DNA of 64,000 nucleotides. It comes from Chth-196 sp044348365. GTDB taxonomy: Bacteria > Verrucomicrobiota > Verrucomicrobiia > Chthoniobacterales > Chthoniobacteraceae. The DNA is taken from assembly GCA_044348365.1 (NCBI GenBank), contig JBIKSY010000002.1, forward strand, positions 4,389 to 68,388. The letters run 5' to 3'. Below are positions 38,936-46,921 of this stretch, in pieces. The notes below the pieces were generated by a model. The model was not told the origin of the DNA, searched no databases, and was given only the letters and a program-made list of their open reading frames with translations. The translations under genes were made by a program, and so were the position numbers. Numbering within the stretch: position 1 is the first letter of the stretch; each line of letters begins with the position of its first letter.

Positions 38936-41070
38936 GTGCCCAAGCCGCAGCCGGCTTTGCGGCGGAGGCGAGGCAGGCGCTTTCCGGCGGCAATTACCGG
39001 GAAAGCGCCGCCCTGTATGCCAAGGCGTTGGCCTGCGAGCCGCGAAGTGCCGGGCTGCATCATGAAATTGGGGTGCTTTCCTGCATTTTGGGAGACTTTG
39101 ACGGGGCCCTCGCCCTGTTCCGGCAGGCCTTACAGTACGATAAGGCTTGGGCGCCGGCGCTCCGCGGCGGAGCGGCCATCCTTTTATGGAAGGGCAGGCC
39201 GCAGGAGGCCTTGTCTTACGCCCTGAGCCTGCAGGCACTGGAGGGGGACTCTCCTGAATGTTGCGGTTTTTTGGCGCGGGTATACGCAGCGCTTGGGCGG
39301 GGTGCGGAGGCTGAGGCCTGCTTGGAAAAGGCCGGTCCGTCGGAGGTAACCGTGGCAGGCCCAACCGGAGGGCACCTCGCGGCGGTGGAGTCGTTCACAG
39401 GGGACGGAGCCTCGGGACCCGAGTGGGTGGCGTTTGGCGTACGTCTGCGCCACAGCGGCCAACTGCACCGGGCCTGTGACGCCTTCCGTTCGGCGCTGGA
39501 GCGGCAGCCGGTTTCTTCGGTTCCCTATCTGCAACTGGGCATGACCCTCGCTCTTTTGGGACGCTGCGCGGAGGCGGCTGTTTGCCTTGGCAGCGCGGTG
39601 CGGTTGGACCCTCAAAACGCCGAGGCACGCAGTCGGCTGGGCGCGGAGTTGTTGCGTTTGGGAAAAACGGCTGAGGGAGTGGCCGCCCTTGAGGGGGCGC
39701 TGCAACTGGCGCCGGATTCGCCGGCAACGCTGGGTTTTCTAGGGGCGGGTCTGTTGCAAACGGGGCGTCAGCGGGAGGGGGTAGAGGTCCTGCGGCGTGC
39801 CGTCGCCCTGCAGCCTGAAAATCCAGCGCTGCACAGCCAGTTGCTTGCCGCGCTCAACTACATTCCAACGGCCGACCGCACCGTCCGGTACGGCGAGTTC
39901 AGGGCCTACGCCGCCCGGTTTGAAGAGCCGGTGTTACGGCAGCGGGCGGTGGGGACTGGCCGCTGGGAGGCTCCTTTTGCCGGGGGGCGCCGGATCCGGA
40001 TTGGGTATGTGTCGGGGGATTTCCGCAACCACTCGGTGGCCTTTTTTGTCGAACCCCTGCTTCGGCACCAGGACCGCACGAGGTTTGAAGTCTTTTGTTA
40101 CATGACGCGGCCCGATTCGGACGCAGTCACGGAGCGCCTTCGCGCCATGGCCGAACACTGGAGGGAGGTGGCTGCGCTCGGGCACACGGCCCTTGCAGAC
40201 CAGGTGCGGGCGGATGGAATCGACGTCCTCGTGGATCTTTCCAGCCACACGGCCGAAAATCGGCTTCCCGCCTTCGCGCACAAGCCGGCGCCGGTGCAGG
40301 TAACAATGATCGGGCTTATGCAGACCACGGGAATGTGTTCCATCGACTATCGGATTACCGATGCGCTGCTGGACCCGCCCGGCGAAAGCGACGCTTTTAA
40401 CTCCGAAAAACTTTGGAGGATGGAGAGTGGGCCGCTGGTGTTTTGTCCTCCGGTTGAGGCGCCCGAGCCCAATCCACTGCCGGCGGAGGCCGGGGAAAAA
40501 CTCGTCCTTGGCTGTACCAATGACTTGGAAAAAGTAACGCCCGCAGTTTGCGCTCTCTGGGCGCGCGTGCTCGGGGCGCTTCCGGAGGCACGCCTCCTTT
40601 TCTTCGGGCGTCCGGGCAACCGGTTTGGCCGGGAGTTGGGGCGGCTTGGGATCGGGCCGGAACGGCTGCTGGAGCAGGAGCGCCGGCCGCTCGCGCAGTT
40701 TTTAGCGGCTCATCATCGTATTGATCTGGCGCTGGACCCCTTTCCCTACAACGGATTGACGGTCACGTTGTTGTCCGCATGGATGGGCGTTCCCTGCGTG
40801 ACGCTCGAGGGGAAAAGTCCGCCGGAGCGCGCAGCCGGCAGCCTGTTGCGCCGGATCGGACTGCCCGAGTTCGTGGTCCAGACCGAGGACGATTACCTCG
40901 CGAAGGTTGTGGCGCTGGCCGGAAATCTGCCCCGGTTGGCCGCGGTCCGGGCAACGTTGCGCGGGCGTGTCCGGGAAACGGTGTGCAACGCGGGGCGGCA
41001 TGTGGCGGAGCTGGAGGCCGCCTTTTTGGAAATGGTGCGGCGTGCGGCCGCCGGAGCAAGGGGAGCCTGA
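38932..41070 (+). CDS. TPR protein with GT41 (O-GlcNAc transferase/SPINDLY-like) domain
   Basis: A 712-residue cytoplasmic protein. The first ~300 residues are tetratricopeptide repeats (GNYRESAALYAKALACEPRSAGLHHEIGV and similar). From about 340 the GT41 core follows: RIRIGYVSGDFRNHSVAFF, VDLSSHTAENRLPAFAHKPAPVQVTMIGLMQTTG and KLVLGCTNDLEKVTPAVCALWARVLGALPEARLLF. It ends with LDPFPYNGLTVTLLSAWMGVPCVTL, where the nucleotide-sugar is bound. Bacterial members transfer a sugar, probably GlcNAc or glucose, to protein Ser/Thr or, in HMW1C-type enzymes, to Asn in N-x-S/T. The acceptor is unknown. It overlaps the protease gene by four bases (ATGA), so both are translated together. Confidence 0.86.
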   Translation: MSAQAAAGFAAEARQALSGGNYRESAALYAKALACEPRSAGLHHEIGVLSCILGDFDGALALFRQALQYDKAWAPALRGGAAILLWKGRPQEALSYALSLQALEGDSPECCGFLARVYAALGRGAEAEACLEKAGPSEVTVAGPTGGHLAAVESFTGDGASGPEWVAFGVRLRHSGQLHRACDAFRSALERQPVSSVPYLQLGMTLALLGRCAEAAVCLGSAVRLDPQNAEARSRLGAELLRLGKTAEGVAALEGALQLAPDSPATLGFLGAGLLQTGRQREGVEVLRRAVALQPENPALHSQLLAALNYIPTADRTVRYGEFRAYAARFEEPVLRQRAVGTGRWEAPFAGGRRIRIGYVSGDFRNHSVAFFVEPLLRHQDRTRFEVFCYMTRPDSDAVTERLRAMAEHWREVAALGHTALADQVRADGIDVLVDLSSHTAENRLPAFAHKPAPVQVTMIGLMQTTGMCSIDYRITDALLDPPGESDAFNSEKLWRMESGPLVFCPPVEAPEPNPLPAEAGEKLVLGCTNDLEKVTPAVCALWARVLGALPEARLLFFGRPGNRFGRELGRLGIGPERLLEQERRPLAQFLAAHHRIDLALDPFPYNGLTVTLLSAWMGVPCVTLEGKSPPERAAGSLLRRIGLPEFVVQTEDDYLAKVVALAGNLPRLAAVRATLRGRVRETVCNAGRHVAELEAAFLEMVRRAAAGARGA

Positions 41071-41514
41071 GGCCCGTCAAAAACCGGAGCGGCTGGCTGC
41101 GGGATCAAGGTGCTTGTTTCGGCAGAGAGGAGGCCGCATCAGGCAGGGGGTGCCTTCGCGGAGGGCTTCAAGGGAGGGCAGGAAAAAGCCGGCCACCGGC
41201 AGACGGGTCTGAAAATCAAGTAGCAGCATGCACGGACACCGAGGTTCGGGATTGCTGGCGAGCGTAAGCGAAGTGGTGAAGGGGGTTTGTCCGGACATGG
41301 GCGGGGCGATTTGAAAGGCAGCTGGGGCGGTGCGCAGAAAATCTAAAGCGAAAGGCAGACCACGGATGCCCATTTCCCTCCGGCACCGTGCTGCAGGCAA
41401 GTCTGCATGTGTCCTGCGGGAGCGCCGTGGGGGGGAAGCTGGAAGTTGTGCTTTGGATCCGTGCGCAGGGAAGGTTAGCTCGGGAAGCGCTTTTAACACA
41501 CCAACCACACTGCT
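41071..41514. other. Intergenic region before TIM-barrel gene
   Basis: About 445 bases. A minus-strand frame from 41373 to 41077 (98 codons) contains LDFQTRLPVAGFFLPSLEAL, but it has no known motif or strong start context and is not called. The start of the next gene lacks an obvious purine-rich ribosome site. No hairpin with T-tract was seen. Confidence 0.45.
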
Positions 41515-42387
41515 ATGCCCAACCCTTGGACTGGAAAAGGAAACCCCTACACGCGGCAGGAGGTCCGCGACCGCCTTCAGGATGCACTCGACAGAGGCGA
41601 ACCGATCATCGCGGCCGGCGCGGGCACTGGTATCTCGGCCAAGTTTATTGAAAAGGGCGGGGCGGATTTGTTGATCATTTACAATTCGGGACGTTTTCGG
41701 ATGTCCGGCCACGGCAGCACCTGCGGCCTCATGGCCTATGGAGACGCGAACGCGGTGGCGATGGAGATTGGAGAATATGAGGTGCTGCCGGTTGTTGACG
41801 AGATCCCCGTCATTTGCGGGGTCCACGCCACGGATCCACGGCGTCGGATGTGGCATTGGCTCGGCAAGGTCAAGGACATGGGCTTTTCAGGGGTGAACAA
41901 CTTTCCGACACACACGATTGTGGACGGCCATTTCCGGAGGGTGTTGGAGGAAACCGGCATGGGGGTGGAGAAGGAGTTCGAGATGGTGGGACTGGCCCGC
42001 AGGATGGATCTTTTCTCCATTGTGTACGTGGCCACCCCTGGGGAGGCGCGCGCCATGGCGGAGGCGGGTGCGGACGCGATCATCGCGCACGTGGGCACCA
42101 CGGTGGGGGGCTCCATCGGGGTCACGGGTGCGAGTTGCTCCATGGACGAGGCCGTCCGCAGAACCCAGGAGGTCATCGACGGGGCGCGCGCGGTACGCAG
42201 CGATATATTTTTCCTGTGTCACGGCGGCCCGATTGCCACCCCCGAGGATGCCGCGGAGGTGTGCACGCGGACGGATTGCGTTGGGTTTGTGGGGGCGTCC
42301 AGTCTGGAACGGCTCGGGGTGGAGGGTCCGCTTGTGGAACTCACGCAGAGATTCAAGAAAATCGGGTACCGGTCAGGCCCGCTTTAG
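41515..42387 (+). CDS. Phosphoenolpyruvate hydrolase-like TIM-barrel protein
   Basis: A 290-residue cytoplasmic protein with the full character of the PEP-hydrolase/TIM-barrel signal-transduction family (PF09370). Visible are PIIAAGAGTGISAKFIEKGGADLLIIYNSG, FRMSGHGSTCGLMAYGDAN, VLPVVDEIPVICGVHATDPRR, GFSGVNNFPTHTIVDGHFR, AGADAIIAHVGTTVGGSIG and FLCHGGPIATPEDAAE. The family resembles phosphoenolpyruvate mutase/isocitrate lyase barrels. Its usual genomic partner is a UPF0261 (Tm-1-like) gene, which is absent here. The reaction is not established. A strong terminator follows at 42522. Confidence 0.87.
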   Translation: MPNPWTGKGNPYTRQEVRDRLQDALDRGEPIIAAGAGTGISAKFIEKGGADLLIIYNSGRFRMSGHGSTCGLMAYGDANAVAMEIGEYEVLPVVDEIPVICGVHATDPRRRMWHWLGKVKDMGFSGVNNFPTHTIVDGHFRRVLEETGMGVEKEFEMVGLARRMDLFSIVYVATPGEARAMAEAGADAIIAHVGTTVGGSIGVTGASCSMDEAVRRTQEVIDGARAVRSDIFFLCHGGPIATPEDAAEVCTRTDCVGFVGASSLERLGVEGPLVELTQRFKKIGYRSGPL

Positions 42388-42521
42388 CGCACCGCCGTGC
42401 TACCCGAACCACTCTGCAGGAGGGGAGGGTTATTTTTGAAATAAAGACGCCAGACACAGCCGCGCTGGCAGGGGCTGGCGAAGTAAGAGTGGAAGCCGCT
42501 ACATCATCTGGGTGTGCTTCC

Positions 42522-42564
42522 GCGGGCGAGTCGACAGGGGTGGCGACTCGCCCGCATTTTTTTT
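42522..42564 (+). terminator. Strong rho-independent terminator
   Basis: A perfect 12-bp stem, GCGGGCGAGTCG at 42522-42533 and CGACTCGCCCGC at 42544-42555, encloses a 10-base loop and is followed by A and eight Ts (42557-42564). It lies 134 bases after the PEP-hydrolase-like stop and separates it from argB. Confidence 0.92.
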
Positions 42565-42682
42565 GCCCTTACGCGCCTTCAGCACCGCCCTTTCTTTGGG
42601 CCGGCGGGAGGAATTCTCCTGAGGGCGATGTTTTTTCGGGTTGCAACCGCGTCCGTCGCGTAGCACTTGGGTCCCTCGCTTT

Positions 42683-43555
42683 ATGACTCAACCCGTCCCT
42701 TCCCGCATGGAGTCCCTCATCGAGGCTCTGCCTTACATCCAGAAATACCGTGGTCAGACCTTCGTGATCAAATACGGCGGCAGCGCGATGGAAGACGACG
42801 CGGTGGTGGCGGGCATGCTGCGGGATGTGGTGTTTTTAGAGGCGGTGGGGATCAACCCGGTGCTTATCCACGGTGGCGGAAAGGCCATCACCCAGCGCAT
42901 GAAGGATGCTGGGTTGCCGGCGCGCTTTGTCAACGGCCTGCGGGTGACCCCCGCCGCTGCCATCCAAATCGTGGAGGAGGTTTTGGACACCCAGATCAAC
43001 CCCGGGATCGTCCGGCACCTCAACGCCAGCGGCGGACGCGCTGTTGGAATCCCTGGAAAGCGCGTGCTGCTTGGGCGGCGTCTCGCCCCCCAGGAGGAGG
43101 GCGGGGAGCGGGTGGATTTGGAGTTTGTGGGGGAGGTGATAGACCTGCGGCTTGAGGAGGTCGAGCGCGCCATTGCGGCGGAGGCCGTCCCCGTCATTTC
43201 ACCGCTGGCGCAGGATGCCGCCGGAAATGCGCTCAACATTAACGCCGACATTGCGGCCGGCACGGTGGCCGGCGGACTTCGGGCCGCGAAGATGATCTAC
43301 CTTTCCGACGTACCCGGGCTGATGCGGGACCACCGCGACCCAAGCACCCTGATTTCCTCGGTGAACCGGGCGCAGATCCAGCAACTGGTTTCGGAGGGGA
43401 TCATCGCGGGCGGGATGCTGCCCAAGGTCAATTCCGCTTTGAACGCGCTGGAGAAGGGCGTCAGCAAGGTGCACTTCATCGACGGGCGCGTTCCGCACGC
43501 CCTGTTACAGGAGATCTTCACCGACGCCGGACTCGGCACCGAGGTGGTGCGCTAG
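42683..43555 (+). CDS. argB: Acetylglutamate kinase
   Basis: A 290-residue cytoplasmic enzyme phosphorylating N-acetyl-L-glutamate in arginine biosynthesis. Visible motifs are FVIKYGGSAMED (Lys30, nucleotide and substrate loop), NPVLIHGGGKAITQRM (glycine-rich loop), FVNGLRVTPAAA, VPVISPLAQDAAGNALNINADIAAG, MIYLSDVPGLM and GIIAGGMLPKVNSALNAL. The frame extends 14 codons upstream, but MTQPVPSRMESLIEALPYI is the standard start region; the internal Met at 42707 is a further option. It stands alone between a terminator and a sulfatase. Confidence 0.95.
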   Translation: MTQPVPSRMESLIEALPYIQKYRGQTFVIKYGGSAMEDDAVVAGMLRDVVFLEAVGINPVLIHGGGKAITQRMKDAGLPARFVNGLRVTPAAAIQIVEEVLDTQINPGIVRHLNASGGRAVGIPGKRVLLGRRLAPQEEGGERVDLEFVGEVIDLRLEEVERAIAAEAVPVISPLAQDAAGNALNINADIAAGTVAGGLRAAKMIYLSDVPGLMRDHRDPSTLISSVNRAQIQQLVSEGIIAGGMLPKVNSALNALEKGVSKVHFIDGRVPHALLQEIFTDAGLGTEVVR

Positions 43556-43675
43556 TACCCTGGGATTCAGACCACTCAAAAACCTCGGATGCCAGAGAAG
43601 GTGATTTCGGGCAAGGCCACGACTGGCGGACAACCGCGCTGGTTTCACCCGGCCTCCGTTGCTACTGCTGTCGGC

Positions 43676-45124
43676 ATGCTGCGCCTCGTTCTGTTCCTCC
43701 TCCTCCCCTCGCTCGCGTTTGCCGCGCCGATGAACGTGCTTTTCATCATGGCGGACGACTACCGCACCGAAGCCGGCTGTTACGGCTCGCCCGCGCTCAC
43801 GCCGAACCTCGACCGGCTTGCCCGCCGCGCCGTGTCGTTTGACCGGGCCTACTGTCAGCAGGCCGTGTGCAACCCCTCGCGCAGTTCGCTGCTCACCGGT
43901 CTGCGCCCCGATGCGCTGCGCGTCTGGAACAACAGCACACACCTTCGGACGCCCAACCCGGGCGTCACCACGCTGCCGCAGTGGTTTAAGGAGCACGGCT
44001 ATGAAACGCGCTGTGCCGGGAAAATCTTCCACAACTGGCACACGGCAACACACGGGGACCCGGGCTCGTGGAGCACGCCGGAGTTTTTGCACTTTGCAAA
44101 CCACGGCGACGACACACCGCAGGTGGCAGGGGAAACACCCGCGAACCTCGCGACCGAGTGCAATTGGAAGTACGGAAACACGACCATCACCGAATGCCGG
44201 GACGTGCCCGATGAAGCCTACTACGACGGCCGGGTTGCCGCCGAAGCCGTGCGCGTGCTCCGCGAGGTGAAGGACAAGCCGTTCTTCCTGGCCGTTGGCT
44301 TTTGGAAGCCGCACGCACCCTTCAATGCCCCCCAAAAATACTGGGACCTTTACCAGCCCGAAAAACTCCCGGTGCTCAACCCCGCACGGCCCGAGGGCGC
44401 CCCGGAGATCGCCTTCCACCAAAGTACCGAGGTGCTTGGTCCCGCCAGTGCCCGGAGAGTGCCGACGCCGGCGCAGGTGGCGGAAATGCGCCGCGGCTAC
44501 TTTGCGAACATCTCCTACATGGACGCACAGCTGGGTAAGGTGCTGGATGCGCTTGACCGGAGCGGTGTTGCGGAACGCACGCTGGTCGTTTTTGTGGCCG
44601 ACCACGGCTATCACATCGGCGAGCACTCCCTCTGGGGGAAGACCTCCAACTACGAGTACGACGCGCGCCCGCCGCTGCTGCTCGCCCGACCCGGCGCGCG
44701 CGCCTCCGGCCAACACACGCAGTCGCTTGTCGAACTGGTCGACCTTTTCCCCACGCTCACCGCGGCCTGCGGCCTTCCGTCGCCGGCGGGGTTGGCCGGC
44801 ACCAGCCTGCTGCCGATTCTCGACAACCCAAGCGCGGCCGTGAAGCCGGCCGCCTTCACCCAACACCCGCGGCCCGCCTACTACGACCGCACGCCGAGCG
44901 GGGTGCCCGACGCGATGGGGTATTCCGTCCGCACGGCGCGGGTCCGGTACACGGAGTGGCGCGACTGGAAAACCGGGGGCGTCCTCGCCCGCGAGCTTTA
45001 TGCCCATCCCGGCGACGAACCGGAGCTTCACAATGCCGTCGACCGACCCGAGTTTGCCGAGGGGCAGCGGGAGGCCGTGGAGCTCCTCTCGAAAAACTTT
45101 CCGCCCGTCACGCACCGAGACTGA
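43676..45124 (+). CDS. Exported sulfatase, iduronate-2-sulfatase-like
   Basis: A 482-residue protein with a short leader (MLRLVLFLLLPSLAFA-AP). The mature protein begins MNVLFIMADDYRTEAGCYG, with metal ligands D27 and D28. The formylglycine site is CNPSR (C65 to R69) followed by LLTGLRPD. The long loop AVGFWKPHAPFNAPQKYWDLY and FVADHGYHIGEHSLWGKTSNYEYDARPPLLL are characteristic of iduronate-2-sulfatase-type members. It should cleave a 2-sulfate from uronic-acid-like sugars or a related ester; the true substrate is unknown. An upstream in-frame stretch (43589-43675) was rejected because the leader begins at 43676. It needs a formylglycine-generating maturase, none of which is evident here. Confidence 0.92.
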   Translation: MLRLVLFLLLPSLAFAAPMNVLFIMADDYRTEAGCYGSPALTPNLDRLARRAVSFDRAYCQQAVCNPSRSSLLTGLRPDALRVWNNSTHLRTPNPGVTTLPQWFKEHGYETRCAGKIFHNWHTATHGDPGSWSTPEFLHFANHGDDTPQVAGETPANLATECNWKYGNTTITECRDVPDEAYYDGRVAAEAVRVLREVKDKPFFLAVGFWKPHAPFNAPQKYWDLYQPEKLPVLNPARPEGAPEIAFHQSTEVLGPASARRVPTPAQVAEMRRGYFANISYMDAQLGKVLDALDRSGVAERTLVVFVADHGYHIGEHSLWGKTSNYEYDARPPLLLARPGARASGQHTQSLVELVDLFPTLTAACGLPSPAGLAGTSLLPILDNPSAAVKPAAFTQHPRPAYYDRTPSGVPDAMGYSVRTARVRYTEWRDWKTGGVLARELYAHPGDEPELHNAVDRPEFAEGQREAVELLSKNFPPVTHRD

Positions 45125-45219
45125 CGCACTTTTCAACCCGGGGTTGCCCACCGCTCCCCGCGGGAAGGCCCGCGCCGGGGAAAGGCAGCCTTCCACCCGC
45201 GCCCCCGGCCCCAAACGCA

Positions 45220-46026
45220 ATGGATCCCTACAACAACCCAGACCGGCAAAGCGACGCCACCCTTCAGGCAATGGTGACCCGGCTGGAGGAACGCGGACGG
45301 CACCCGGTATTCGCCGGCATGATCGGCGCCTACGTCAGTCAGGTGCCGGCGGAGGTACCACTTCGCGTGCTGGACCTGGGCTGCGGTACGGGCGTGGTGG
45401 CCCGGGCGTTTGAGGCCAGGCTGCATCCGGGCTCCGCGCTGGTGGGTGCGGACGTGAGCCAGCGGCTGCTGGATGCGGCTGTGGCGCTCAGTCCGGGATC
45501 CCGGATAGAATGGCGCAAGGTGGACACGGGAGGCCTGCCCTTCGGGGATTCGGAGTTCGACTTGATCGCCATGCACACGCTGCTGAGCCACGTGGCCGGG
45601 CCCGAGGCATTGCTGCGGGAGGCGCACCGAGTGCTCAAGCAGGGAGGGACCCTGATTGTTTTTGACGCGGACCACGCAAGCACGACCTACGGCCTGCCGG
45701 AGTACGGAAGAATGAGGGCGGTGGATCAAAAACTGGCGGAGGCGATTGCGACGCATCCGGACATCTGCCGCCAGCTCCCCAGACTCCTCAAGGCGGCCGG
45801 CTTCCGACTGGAGCGGCACCGTTCGGAGCTTTTTTCAGAGTGCGGCCGGGGGGATTTCTGGTTGTCGAGTGTCAGGGGGTTTGCCCGGCTGATTCCGGCG
45901 CTGGGCATCCTGCCCGAGGAGGAAGGACGGGCCTGGGTAGAGGCCATGCTGGGCTCGCACGAGGACGGGACGTTTTTCGCCGCGGGCAGTTACTACACTT
46001 TTTTTGCAAGCAAAGACCCAGCGTGA
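45220..46026 (+). CDS. Class I SAM-dependent methyltransferase
   Basis: A 268-residue protein. Motif I is LRVLDLGCGTGVVARAFEA at 48-66. SALVGADVSQRLLDAA holds the acidic residue that binds SAM ribose. LPFGDSEFDLIAMHTLLSHV is motif IV, and EAHRVLKQGGTLIVFDADH matches the Methyltransf_11/25 type. The acceptor is unknown. The frame runs 88 codons upstream inside the sulfatase gene; the ATG at 45220 begins just before the first helix. It starts 95 nt after the sulfatase stop and may be co-transcribed. Confidence 0.86.
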   Translation: MDPYNNPDRQSDATLQAMVTRLEERGRHPVFAGMIGAYVSQVPAEVPLRVLDLGCGTGVVARAFEARLHPGSALVGADVSQRLLDAAVALSPGSRIEWRKVDTGGLPFGDSEFDLIAMHTLLSHVAGPEALLREAHRVLKQGGTLIVFDADHASTTYGLPEYGRMRAVDQKLAEAIATHPDICRQLPRLLKAAGFRLERHRSELFSECGRGDFWLSSVRGFARLIPALGILPEEEGRAWVEAMLGSHEDGTFFAAGSYYTFFASKDPA

Positions 46027-46431
46027 GCCTTACCCCGGGCGGTGTTTTCCACAACGGGTTCCAGCCGGACGGCACAAGACTTGTAGGACGGCTTTCGCGA
46101 ATACGGGTCGAAGACGGGAATTGTAAGGCGTCGTGGGAGCAGGTTTTCGAGCACCACTGAGAGGCGAACAAATGGATCCCCCCGCGGCTCGGAATACCGC
46201 CGGCCGAGGGCGACAGCGTGGGAGGGACGGCGCCCATGACTGGCGGCGTTCCATGTAAGGGCGTTCCAGCCCGCCTCTGCCCGGTTGGATCCATCCGGAC
46301 GCGCCGAAAACTGACTCGCCGCCCGGGGACTGTTGGCGAGGCGCCCCGTTGTTGGGGCGGGGCGGGTGAAGACGGAGGGCGCCCGAGCGGAGGCCCGTGC
46401 ACTGGGTGGCCAGTCCTCTGGTCTGCGTACG
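46027..46431. other. Intergenic region between convergent genes
   Basis: Several short frames run across but none has a motif. A CGCCCC-GTTGTT-GGGGCG hairpin lies at 46342-46359 without a T-tract. No gene is called. Confidence 0.45.
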
Positions 46432-46845
46432 CTAGTGTGCTTCGGGGGCGGACACTGCCTCGGCCGCCGGCTCAAATTCATCTGCGGGGTCGAAGGGCGG
46501 CATGGGTACGTTGATGAGGCGCAGGTTTCCCACGGCCCGATGGACGCAGCCCGGGGGAATCATGACCGCCGTGAGGGGTTTGAGCGGGTAGGATATGCCG
46601 TCCGCCTCCAAAAAACCCTCCCCCTCCAACACGATGTAAATCTCGGTCATGCGTTTGTGGTAGTGTGCGCGGCTGTCCTTGGAGATGTCCGTGAGGTGCA
46701 CCGTTGCCAACTGGTTGTCGGTGGCGTGGAAGGCGCGCCGCGCCTGCCCGCAGGGGCAGGGGACTGCCGGGATCTCGTCGAGTTGCGCAATGCGAAGCGG
46801 GGGCGTTTTGGCCGAAGGCTCGGAGGCGGAGGTGTGGCTGTGCAT
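46432..46845 (-). CDS. Cupin-fold protein
   Basis: A 137-residue protein from the ATG at 46845. The metal-binding cupin motif 1 is RAHYHKRMTEIYIVLEGEG, with His61, His63 and Glu68. Motif 2 is PLTAVMIPPGCVHRAVG, with His102. One cupin domain fits a small isomerase, dioxygenase or sensor; the function is not assignable. A CPCG pair near residue 30 could also bind metal. The upstream frame to 46998 lies over the ABC transporter end. The start lies 76 bases after the transporter stop on the same strand, so co-transcription is likely. Confidence 0.83.
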   Translation of the reverse strand: MHSHTSASEPSAKTPPLRIAQLDEIPAVPCPCGQARRAFHATDNQLATVHLTDISKDSRAHYHKRMTEIYIVLEGEGFLEADGISYPLKPLTAVMIPPGCVHRAVGNLRLINVPMPPFDPADEFEPAAEAVSAPEAH

Positions 46846-46921
46846 GCGTATATTCCAGACACTGGCGGAAGCCGATGCAAGCAGGCACCCGCCGGGGTTG
46901 GCGCCCCGTGCGGCACCGGCG

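Noticed and set aside
41077..41373. 98-codon minus-strand frame before the TIM-barrel gene
   Set aside because: It is outside known genes, but no motif, signal or good start context could be found, so the evidence is too weak to call.
43505..45271. 588-codon minus-strand frame opposite the iduronate-2-sulfatase-like gene
   Set aside because: The sense strand has an intact sulfatase with leader and active site. The antisense frame is a bias artefact.
46342..46359. Hairpin after the methyltransferase gene as a terminator
   Set aside because: The 6-bp stem is not followed by a T-tract and lies over 300 bases after the stop.
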